A DNA stretch of 64,000 nt from Peribacillus frigoritolerans (GTDB lineage: Bacteria > Bacillota > Bacilli > Bacillales > DSM-1321): the NCBI RefSeq assembly GCF_040250305.1, contig NZ_CP158190.1, forward strand, positions 103,501 to 167,500. Reading direction: 5' to 3'. The position numbers were made by a program, and so were the translations under genes. The notes below the pieces were generated by a model, which was not told the DNA's origin, ran no database searches, and was given only the letters and a program-made list of their open reading frames with translations. Of the stretch, positions 56,945 to 64,000 are shown piece after piece; the first letter of the stretch is position 1, and each line of letters begins with the position of its first letter.

Positions 56945-57210
56945 TAAAAAAAATAAAAAAGGATGTACTCCCGTTTGTGATACCACTACTTATCAGTATT
57001 CGGCTTGTTTCTATCTGCCCTTCTAATCTGCTCTACCCCTTCGTGTCACCTGGACGAACAAATCTTAGAGCTTCCTCTAATCCTTTTCTTTTTTCTATTG
57101 CTACACATATTTTCAGTTAGTCCTTATTCAGAACCTTAAGCTTTTAATACGTCTATTTACAAGCCTGAATTCTGAAAATCAGTGGATACACTAGCATAAC
57201 ACACTTTCGT
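56945..57210 (-). pseudogene. Degenerate serine recombinase (resolvase/invertase family)
   Basis: Reading the minus strand, successive pieces match the N-terminal catalytic domain of a Tn3-resolvase-type recombinase: KVCYASVSTDFQN (like YARVSTDDQN, with the nucleophilic serine), IDVLKA then a stop, LTENMCSNRKKKR, then after a frameshift GLEEALRFVRPGDT, a broken stretch RLEGQIETS where RLGRQIE is expected, and SGITNGSTSFF resembling the later GINTSTPTGRFFF part. Several stops and at least one frameshift and an internal deletion make it non-functional; the C-terminal helix-turn-helix part is gone. Matches are by eye to the family consensus. Confidence 0.8.
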
Positions 57211-57579
57211 GGGCGACTCCTTATTTCTAATACTCTTCCAGAATAAATAATTGAAACATAACCATCATTTTCAAGGATTTAATGAGCATAGTTTTATTAA
57301 CTTAATTAATGAACTTAAATAGCATCAGCTTTAGCAAGCTTGGTGGGATGAATTGTGTAAGAAATAAGGAAATACATAACGATGTTCTTTATTAAGAATG
57401 ATAATTCCTACAGTCAATTGATAAATTCCTTACACGATTAGCATCCACTGTGTAAACGCGCCAAACGGAAAAGTAAGTCTAGAAAGAGTAATACAGCTTG
57501 GCTTAAAATTCAGGTTCAACAGGTCGAAAAACACGACATGGATAATCAGTGTAAGATTAAAGGCCAAAAGAGACATGTG

Positions 57580-57625
57580 CAGGCCGCTACCCGAGTCGGA
57601 AAGATCAGTCTCGGGTAGCGGCCTG
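57580..57625. repeat. 16-bp GC-rich inverted repeat
   Basis: CAGGCCGCTACCCGAG (57580-57595) and CTCGGGTAGCGGCCTG (57610-57625) are perfect complements around a 14-base loop. There is no T-run right after it on either strand. Its GC content stands out against the AT-rich surroundings. Confidence 0.85.
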
Positions 57626-57921
57626 AGTGGCAAGTTACGGGGGATAATTCCAATTTTCCCAGACCATTAACTCATTATCATCCGAGATGGGCAGGATGCA
57701 TTTTAGCAGGTTTCTTATAGAAGATACCATATCGTATTTCGATATGCCTTTTTCAATTAACTCCGTTCACCCATAAACCAAATCATCATCCTTCCCTGCC
57801 GAACCTATCCTCATTATTTTTTGCCAATGGAATAAATGAATGGTTCAAAATAGAACGCTAAAACTAAATTATGTCTTGGGAAATAATTTTGGGAAATGGG
57901 GAATTGCCCCGGAGGTGAATT

Positions 57922-58347
57922 ATGGCTGTGATATTAGGTTTACAGGAGCTGCAAAGGGAAAGGCAATTGAAGTTCGAACGCAGGCTGCTCAGGGAACTTT
58001 CCATTGAGGATATGAAGGGAAGGATTCAGCGTTACTTCGGACAGGATTTGATGGATGTTTTGGAGGAAGGCTATTTCGATGTTGCCATCGAGGCTTATTT
58101 ATTAGGAGCGAACTATAGTAAGTTTGGCTATTATGGTGAGTCGGAAGAAGATGTAAGGTCCAGGTGCTGGAAGGAAGAGAAGTTTTTGGTCGATACTCTT
58201 TTTAACTTCATTTTGTATTGGCGGGAAGTTACAGCGAATAACGCTTTCGATGAAGGTTTGTTTTATTGCTGTGAAGGATTTGTGGGGGATTGGTGGCTGG
58301 ACGGCTTTAAGACTGGTGAAAAACGATATAAAATGAAACTGCATTAG
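57922..58347 (+). CDS. ybaK: Conserved hypothetical protein YbaK (DUF2521)
   Basis: 141-residue soluble protein of unknown function, found in Bacilli just before cwlD. It has a basic coiled-coil-like N-terminus (LQELQRERQLKFERRLLREL) and a tryptophan/aromatic-rich C-terminal half (FVGDWWLDGFKTGEKR). CCGGAGGTGAATT precedes the ATG. The same gene order in B. subtilis supports the call. Confidence 0.88.
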   Translation: MAVILGLQELQRERQLKFERRLLRELSIEDMKGRIQRYFGQDLMDVLEEGYFDVAIEAYLLGANYSKFGYYGESEEDVRSRCWKEEKFLVDTLFNFILYWREVTANNAFDEGLFYCCEGFVGDWWLDGFKTGEKRYKMKLH

Positions 58348-58429
58348 GAAGGTAAATTCCCATTCCTTGTTCTAATTCCATGGTTTGTCCCATACTTTTT
58401 AGTAGAGAGATCATGGAAGGGGAACGGTC

Positions 58430-59146
58430 ATGCGCAGAAAGCTAAAATATACAGGAATCGCAATGGGATTGTTTGTCCTTTTTTTAATTGTGACTTTTAA
58501 ATTTGTTGAAGATGATTCTTGGGACTCCTGGAACCTTCCGTTGGCAGGTAAGGTCATCATTCTGGATGCAGGTCACGGAGGAATGGACGGCGGGGCAAAT
58601 GTACAAGAGATTATGGAAAAGGAAATTGCCCTTTCCGTTTCATTAAAGGTCAGGGACTATTTACAGGAACAAGGTGCCCTTGTCATCATGACCCGTGAGA
58701 AGGATGAGGATTTGGCACAGGGAAATACAAAGGGGATTCGCCAGCGAAAACAGGAGGACTTACGGAATCGGGTTAAAATGATCAATGATTCGGAAGCGGA
58801 CTTATTCTTAAGCATTCATTTGAACTCTTTTCCATCAGCGTCATCGAAAGGTGCCCAGACCTTTTATACAAGCAGATTTGAGGAAAATGAACAGGTGGCA
58901 AAATTCATTCAGACTGAAATCATTAGAAACCTTGAAAATACAAAGCGTGATGCAAAAACGATTAATAATGTGTATTTGATGAATTATGCTAAGAAGCCAG
59001 GAGCGCTTGTGGAAATTGGCTTTCTTTCCAATTCTGAGGAAAGGGAACGCCTTATCAGTGATAAGTATCAAGAAAAGGTTGCCAGTTCGATTTATATGGG
59101 GATTTTACGGTACTTTACAGAGGAAAAGCTATCGGATGAAGAGTGA
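58430..59146 (+). CDS. cwlD: N-acetylmuramoyl-L-alanine amidase CwlD (germination)
   Basis: Needed with PdaA to make muramic delta-lactam in the spore cortex, the mark recognised by germination enzymes. 238 residues: a membrane/signal segment at about 8-25, then an Amidase_3 domain with zinc ligands in LDAGHGGMDGG (His), the catalytic glutamate in KEIALSVSLKVRD, and the SIHLNSFPS histidine; the terminal GALVEIGFLSN carries the last glutamate. GGGGAACGGTC precedes the ATG. Confidence 0.95.
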   Translation: MRRKLKYTGIAMGLFVLFLIVTFKFVEDDSWDSWNLPLAGKVIILDAGHGGMDGGANVQEIMEKEIALSVSLKVRDYLQEQGALVIMTREKDEDLAQGNTKGIRQRKQEDLRNRVKMINDSEADLFLSIHLNSFPSASSKGAQTFYTSRFEENEQVAKFIQTEIIRNLENTKRDAKTINNVYLMNYAKKPGALVEIGFLSNSEERERLISDKYQEKVASSIYMGILRYFTEEKLSDEE

Positions 59147-59152
59147 TGTCTG

Positions 59153-59178
59153 GGTCTTGTAAGGTACAAGGCCTTTTT
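59153..59178 (+). terminator. Terminator after cwlD
   Basis: GGTCTTGT (59153-59160) pairs with ACAAGGCC (59166-59173, one G-T pair), followed by five T. Confidence 0.75.
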
Positions 59179-59285
59179 ATTATGGGAAAATAATCTGGAT
59201 TCGCATGCAAGGTAGATAATAAGTTTTCTTTCCGTAATATGTTATACTGAAAAATGGGAAAATAAAATTCAAAGGGGTGCTCGGC

Positions 59286-60344
59286 TTGTTAACAGAAGAG
59301 AAAGTACTGAATTTATTAAAGGATCTTAAAGACCCTTTTCTACATAAAAACCTTGAAGAGACAAATGGAATTATAGAAATCAAAATAAAACCTGAAAAGA
59401 ATCATGTAAGCGTTAAACTTGCGATTGCGAAAACGGGGACTGCCGAACAAATGCAAATGCAATCGGAAGTTGTGGACTTGCTGAAAACGAACGGAGCGGA
59501 ATCGGTAGGCATCCGTTTCACGGAGCTTTCAGAAGAGGAATTAGCCAAGCATCGTGAAAGCATTCCTCAGGGTGAAGCGGACCAAGGCTTGCTTGGACCT
59601 AACAGCAAGACACAATTCATCGCGATCGCCAGCGGTAAAGGCGGAGTGGGAAAATCTACGATTTCAGTGAATTTTGCCACTTCACTTGCTCGTTTAGGTA
59701 AAAAGGTCGGACTGGTTGATGCCGATATTTATGGATTCAGCGTACCTGATATGATGGGGATAACAAAAAGACCGGTTGTTCGCGGGGAGAAAATCATTCC
59801 TGTAGAACGGTTTGGCGTTCAAGTTATCTCAATGGGCTTTTTTGTAGAGGATAACGCGCCGATCATATGGAGAGGGCCGATGCTGGGGAAAATGCTCAAT
59901 AGTTTCTTTAATGAAGTGGAATGGGGAGATTTGGACTATTTGGTCCTTGACTTACCGCCGGGTACAGGCGATGTTGCTTTGGACGTTCATACGATGCTCC
60001 CATCATGTAAAGAAATCATCGTTACGACACCGCATCCGACTGCAGCCTTCGTTGCTGCAAGAGCTGGTGCCATGGCCATCAAGACAGAACACGAAGTGAT
60101 TGGTGTCATAGAGAACATGTCATTCTTCGAAAGTAAAACGACGGGTGAAAAAGAATATGTCTTCGGAAAAGGCGGCGGAGGGAAGCTTGCAGAAGAGCTT
60201 CGTACAGAAGTTTTAGGTCAACTTCCCCTGCAACAGCCGGATTGGAATGAAGAGGACTTTGCTCCATCCATTTACGCCGCGGACCATAGGCTCGGCAGGA
60301 TTTACGAAGATATTGCTAAAAAGGTCATTGAAAAACTACAATAA
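59286..60344 (+). CDS. salA: Mrp/NBP35-type P-loop ATPase SalA
   Basis: In B. subtilis SalA binds DNA to repress scoC, indirectly raising exoprotease and competence gene expression; related Mrp proteins carry Fe-S clusters. 352 residues: an N-terminal MIP18/DUF59 domain (about 1-80) and a ParA-like ATPase with deviant Walker A SGKGGVGKST (about 116-125) and DLPPGTGD. A TTG at 59286 is used, with AAAGGGG eight bases upstream; an in-frame GTG at 59277 lies in that site. Confidence 0.92.
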   Translation: MLTEEKVLNLLKDLKDPFLHKNLEETNGIIEIKIKPEKNHVSVKLAIAKTGTAEQMQMQSEVVDLLKTNGAESVGIRFTELSEEELAKHRESIPQGEADQGLLGPNSKTQFIAIASGKGGVGKSTISVNFATSLARLGKKVGLVDADIYGFSVPDMMGITKRPVVRGEKIIPVERFGVQVISMGFFVEDNAPIIWRGPMLGKMLNSFFNEVEWGDLDYLVLDLPPGTGDVALDVHTMLPSCKEIIVTTPHPTAAFVAARAGAMAIKTEHEVIGVIENMSFFESKTTGEKEYVFGKGGGGKLAEELRTEVLGQLPLQQPDWNEEDFAPSIYAADHRLGRIYEDIAKKVIEKLQ

Positions 60345-60345
60345 T

Positions 60346-60382
60346 AAAGAAGGCTGATTCCGATTGGGAATCAGCCTTCTTT
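60346..60382. terminator. Bidirectional terminator between salA and gerD
   Basis: AGAAGGCTGATTCC and GGAATCAGCCTTCT pair around a five-base loop; A and T runs flank both sides, so it can end both converging genes. Confidence 0.9.
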
Positions 60383-60390
60383 CATTCTTT

Positions 60391-60951
60391 TTACTTTTTC
60401 TCCTTCTCGGCCGCTTTAGTGGCTGCTTTATCCAATTTCTCTTGCATTTTAGCTTGGACGAGAGGACTCTCCATGGTTTCGATGATCAGCTCTTTATAGA
60501 CCGACCGCATCTCCTTGGTTTTTAATAACTTATTCATTTCTTTTTCCATATCCGGTTCTTTCATTATTTCCATGAGCATTCCACGATACTGAGGATCAGC
60601 AGTTAAGTCCTTCAATACCTTTTTATGTTCGTCTTCTAAGGCTTTAGCATATGCGGAAGCGAATTCGGGATCATTGAATGTCTTTTTCCAAAATTCCTTC
60701 CCTTTATCTGAAGTGACCATATCTTCAATGGATTTCTTAATGTCATCCGAATCCATAATAAGTTCAGCTTTCGTTTTATCATCAGTAATGATATCCTGGA
60801 TGGCTTTTTTTCCATCATCTGTCTTCAAGATATCGACGACCATTTTCTTTGTCTCTTCATATTCCATTTTTTCTGCGCCTGCTCCATTTTGAGCACAACC
60901 GGAACAAACGAGTAAGAATGACGTGAAAAGCAAAGCAACTCCCACTCTCAT
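60391..60951 (-). CDS. gerD: Spore germination lipoprotein GerD
   Basis: Inner-membrane lipoprotein that clusters germinant receptors in the spore germinosome. 186 residues from the ATG at 60951, chosen because AAAGGGG lies eight bases upstream. A short signal peptide ends in the lipobox VCSGC with the lipidated cysteine at residue 19. The rest is charged and helical (repeated KEx/KxxL patterns), fitting GerD's superhelical rope. An ORF extending further upstream has no ribosome-binding site. Divergent from kbaA. Confidence 0.93.
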   Translation of the reverse strand: MRVGVALLFTSFLLVCSGCAQNGAGAEKMEYEETKKMVVDILKTDDGKKAIQDIITDDKTKAELIMDSDDIKKSIEDMVTSDKGKEFWKKTFNDPEFASAYAKALEDEHKKVLKDLTADPQYRGMLMEIMKEPDMEKEMNKLLKTKEMRSVYKELIIETMESPLVQAKMQEKLDKAATKAAEKEKK

Positions 60952-61088
60952 ACGCAGGGCCCCTTTCATCCTTCTTACTGTTAATATGGTTCCAATCGGC
61001 GATATTATTCCTTGGTGGAATAAGTGGATTTTTCCAAATTTGGTTGGTACAATTAAGGAAATGAAATAGAAATGTATGGAGGAAAACA

Positions 61089-61769
61089 ATGAACAGCCGT
61101 AACTTAGTTAAATTGTTTTTAACAACATTGCTTATAGGTGGTGTAACGGGCGGAGTGGTAGGTTTCTTGGCCCGGTGGAGTGAATTTAAGCCGTATTTCT
61201 CTTCTTTTGATGTCAGTGCCATCCTATCAACTTTTATTTGGTTATTCGGTGTTGGATTAATTTTCAGTGTCATAAGCCAAGCCGGCTTTTTTGCCTATTT
61301 AACGATACATCGTTTTGGTCTGGGAATATTTAAAAGCGCTTCCTTATGGAATGCCGTTCAACTTGTACTCATTCTTTTTGTTGTTTTCGATCTTGTTTAC
61401 CTGCGATATCTTAGCTTTGGTTCAGGCGAGGGAATCAGCTCCTACATCGTGTTAGCATTGGTTGTATTGGCCTCAGGGCTTGTTACAGCTTATTTCAAAA
61501 TGAAACAAACGAATAAACAGTCGTTCATACCGGCCTTGTTTTTCATGGTCGTATTCACGGTTTTGGAGTGGATACCTGTCCTGAGTGCCAATGATGAAAG
61601 CTGGCTTTACTTCATGCTGTTTCCGTTGCTAGTCTGCAATGCTTATCAACTATTGGTCCTTAGTAAATTGATTGAAATTTCACAAAAGGAATTGGCCAGT
61701 AAAAGAGGGATGAAGCAACCTCCTGCAAAGGGAAAGATGAAAGCCGGTCAATTAGGTAAAGGCAGCTAA
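61089..61769 (+). CDS. kbaA: KinB-signalling pathway activation protein KbaA
   Basis: Membrane protein needed for signalling through the sporulation kinase KinB in B. subtilis. 226 residues with about six hydrophobic spans (for example LFLTTLLIGGVTGGVVGFLA and LVLILFVVFDLVYL) and a basic C-terminal tail. TGGAGGAAAAC precedes the ATG. Divergent from gerD with about 137 bases between starts. Confidence 0.93.
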   Translation: MNSRNLVKLFLTTLLIGGVTGGVVGFLARWSEFKPYFSSFDVSAILSTFIWLFGVGLIFSVISQAGFFAYLTIHRFGLGIFKSASLWNAVQLVLILFVVFDLVYLRYLSFGSGEGISSYIVLALVVLASGLVTAYFKMKQTNKQSFIPALFFMVVFTVLEWIPVLSANDESWLYFMLFPLLVCNAYQLLVLSKLIEISQKELASKRGMKQPPAKGKMKAGQLGKGS

Positions 61770-61809
61770 CCTGTAGGTCAGCCGGGCCATACATAATGAT
61801 GTCAAAACA

Positions 61810-61860
61810 AAAAAACTGCGTACTAAAGGTTCAATGAGACCATTAGTACGCAGTTTTTTC
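61810..61860. terminator. Bidirectional terminator between kbaA and pdaB
   Basis: AAAAACTGCGTACTA and TAGTACGCAGTTTTT are perfect complements around a loop of about 17 bases. Confidence 0.9.
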
Positions 61861-61862
61861 TG

Positions 61863-62615
61863 TCAGCGGACTTCCTCACTGCTTGCCGAGGAATTGGAAA
61901 TCATCTCTGAAACGTTAACGAAGTTTAAATTTTTTGATCGAAGTTCACTTATTAACTCCGGTAAAGCCTTATTGGTTTGTTTTGCTGAGTCTGAAGCATG
62001 TAATAAGATGATATCACCCTTTTGAGCCTTGGTGATGTTCTGTACAATCCGATCCACACCCGGATTGGTCCAATCCTTTGAATCGATGCTCCAATGGACA
62101 ACGGTATATCCGAATTTCTCGCTGATCTTTAAGAGGCGTTTATCAAAGTGACCGGTGGGAGCGCGTAAAAGTTCTATATTCTTTATATTAAGTTTTTTAA
62201 ATGCTTCCTGGGCTTTAGAAATATCCCGGATGATTTCCTGATCTTCCATTTCGGAATAATCCTTATAATCGTAACCAAGGATGCCGATTTCATATCCTTC
62301 TTTCACTATTTCCGCTACTATGTCCGGATGACGTTCAGCCCAGGATCCCGAGAGGAAAAATGTGGCGGATTTAATCTTTTCCCTTTTTAATGTCTCTATT
62401 ATCGGAGCGGCTTTCTCATCACCCCAGCCGATATTGAACGTGATCGCAACATTCTTTTCCCCTTTATAAACCGCTTTCGGCCCATTTTCTGTAGAAAAAA
62501 CGGGGGCATGAAGAATGTTTTGTACAAAAAGGAACCAAGCGGTAAAAAGTGCCGTAAGTAATATTAACGAATAATATTTGATCTTCTTGGCTTGAAGCAC
62601 CATGAAAAATTTCAT
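61863..62615 (-). CDS. pdaB: Polysaccharide deacetylase-family sporulation protein PdaB
   Basis: Needed to keep the spore stable after its formation in B. subtilis. 250 residues with an N-terminal membrane anchor (about 13-32) and a NodB-homology domain from about 50. The first motif reads TFNIGWGDE where active deacetylases have TFDD, and the usual HxxxH metal site is replaced in GYEIGILGYDYKDYSE. VHWSIDSKDW and LLHASDS are conserved. The metal site may thus be incomplete. An alternative start at residue 5 is possible. Confidence 0.93.
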   Translation of the reverse strand: MKFFMVLQAKKIKYYSLILLTALFTAWFLFVQNILHAPVFSTENGPKAVYKGEKNVAITFNIGWGDEKAAPIIETLKREKIKSATFFLSGSWAERHPDIVAEIVKEGYEIGILGYDYKDYSEMEDQEIIRDISKAQEAFKKLNIKNIELLRAPTGHFDKRLLKISEKFGYTVVHWSIDSKDWTNPGVDRIVQNITKAQKGDIILLHASDSAKQTNKALPELISELRSKNLNFVNVSEMISNSSASSEEVR

Positions 62616-62747
62616 TAATCCATCCCCTTGTCCAAAGTACTCTTGTCTTCAAATTTATGCGCAAGGATTTTTGTTATGCAAAAAAATCAGTTTAAAATTC
62701 ATAAAAATGCTTGCGATGGGGAATGCTGTCTGGTGGAGGTGTGAACC

Positions 62748-62984
62748 ATGCTCGGTTTATTGATTAATGACAAGGAAAAGATGGAATTGGAGTACCTTTT
62801 AAAAAGAGAGATGGATGAAATACTATTCGATCTGCAGGATGACAGAATCGATCACTTAGTCAAAAGGGCAATAAATGAGAAATATAACATCCTTTTCAGA
62901 CTGTTTAAAAGGGTGAGCACCGAGGAGGAATGCCTAATGTATATGAGGGGAAAAAAGAATTTGACCAAGTGGAATCAGTCATGA
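62748..62984 (+). CDS. Small conserved-looking hypothetical protein
   Basis: 78 residues, starting MLGLLINDKEKMELEYLLKR and highly charged and helical throughout; no membrane segment and no motif I can name. It has a strong ribosome-binding site (GTGGAGGTGTGAACC) and lies alone between pdaB and the rRNA promoters. I believe similar short genes stand before an rRNA operon in other Bacilli, but assign no function. Confidence 0.7.
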   Translation: MLGLLINDKEKMELEYLLKREMDEILFDLQDDRIDHLVKRAINEKYNILFRLFKRVSTEEECLMYMRGKKNLTKWNQS

Positions 62985-63016
62985 GATTCAAAAGTGAATT
63001 ATATTAAAAAAATCTA

Positions 63017-63045
63017 TTGACTATTGATTTATACGCTGGTATATT
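63017..63045 (+). promoter_or_regulatory. rRNA operon promoter P1
   Basis: TTGACT (63017-63022) and TATATT (63040-63045), spacer 17, upstream of a second promoter as in most Bacillus rrn operons. Confidence 0.75.
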
Positions 63046-63109
63046 ATAAAAGTTGCTGCAACGTAAAAGCTTTTGAAAAAGAATGAAAAAACTTTTTTGA
63101 AAAAAGTTA

Positions 63110-63138
63110 TTGACGAAGTAGTAATAAGGTGTTAAGAT
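63110..63138 (+). promoter_or_regulatory. rRNA operon promoter P2
   Basis: TTGACG (63110-63115) and TAAGAT (63133-63138), spacer 17, preceded by a long A/T-rich tract (about 63079-63107) that could act as an UP element. Confidence 0.8.
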
Positions 63139-63169
63139 ATTAAAGTCGCTAAGAGATGCGGCAAAAAAA

Positions 63170-63184
63170 TTGCTCTTTGAAAAC
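63170..63184 (+). promoter_or_regulatory. BoxA-like antitermination signal of the rrn leader
   Basis: TGCTCTTTGAAAAC matches the usual boxA-type element (TGCTCTTTGA) bound by NusB-S10 in rRNA leaders. Confidence 0.75.
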
Positions 63185-63259
63185 TGAACAAAACAAAGCG
63201 CCAACGTTAAATTTTAAGTGAGCACACACTATTAAAAAAGCAAATGAGCAAGTCAAACA

Positions 63260-64000
<741 letters not shown>

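Larger units (their letters stand above)
56631..57921. other. 1.3 kb gene-free, AT-rich region in the accessory island
   Basis: No intact gene. It holds the remains of a serine recombinase (56945-57210, minus) and a strong GC-rich inverted repeat (57580-57625). A 67-codon minus frame at 57430-57633 runs through that inverted repeat and shows no family resemblance. The region corresponds to the place where B. subtilis has ybaJ, of which I see no trace. Confidence 0.7.

Noticed and set aside
57430..57633. 67-codon minus-strand frame near the inverted repeat
   Set aside because: Runs through the hairpin, shows no motif and no good start site; kept only as part of the gene-free region.
62985..63259. 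tRNA gene before the 16S gene
   Set aside because: The interval holds only promoters and the rrn leader; no cloverleaf or TTCGA-type arm could be drawn.

Overview
The window is the classic early chromosome segment of a low-GC, endospore-forming Firmicute of the family Bacillaceae. Gene order follows Bacillus subtilis from mcsB-clpC through the rplK-rpoBC, str, S10-spc-alpha and rplM-rpsI clusters to ybaK-cwlD-salA-gerD-kbaA-pdaB, and ends in a 16S rRNA gene. sigH, cwlD, gerD, kbaA and pdaB mark a sporulating organism. The variable-region sequence of the partial 16S gene looks to me like the Peribacillus simplex/frigoritolerans group; that is recall, not a search result.

Layout. 1-14.2 kb: end of the protein-quality-control operon (mcsB, clpC), then radA, disA, yacL, ispD-ispF, gltX, a cysteine T-box, and cysE-cysS-mrnC-rlmB-rae1. 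14.2-19.7 kb: sigH, rpmG, secE, nusG, rplK, rplA, the L10 leader, rplJ-rplL, ybxB. 19.9-27.3 kb: rpoB and rpoC. 27.5-32.3 kb: ybxF, rpsL, rpsG, fusA, tuf. 32.4-47.2 kb: tandem promoters and the continuous S10-spc-alpha array from rpsJ to rplQ, including secY, adk, infA and rpoA. 47.2-51.9 kb: the ECF transporter energising module (ecfA1-ecfA2-ecfT), truA, and rplM-rpsI behind an L13 leader. 52.0-57.9 kb: an accessory, AT-rich island with an MFS exporter and divergent TetR regulator, an ECF substrate-binding subunit, a glycosyltransferase, and about 1.3 kb without an intact gene. 57.9-63.0 kb: ybaK and the sporulation/germination genes. 63.0-64.0 kb: tandem rRNA promoters and the first 741 bases of 16S rRNA.

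Two fossils stand out. Between adk and infA, where map (methionine aminopeptidase) normally lies, about 0.5 kb still shows its signatures, including the GHGIGQDLHE active-site segment, but is broken by stops and frameshifts. In the island, 56945-57210 on the minus strand is a wrecked serine recombinase (YARVST-type start, LEEALRFVRPGDT), suggesting mobile DNA once entered between rpsI and ybaK. ybaJ, which sits there in B. subtilis, is absent.

Most of the window makes and controls the translation and transcription machinery. The visible control elements fit that: a T-box whose specifier (TGC) and tRNA-end-pairing bases (TGGA) both point to tRNA-Cys, L10 and L13 leaders, two similar hairpin motifs before rplK and rplA, and several strong sigma-A promoters. 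No CRISPR array, tRNA gene or intact insertion sequence was seen.
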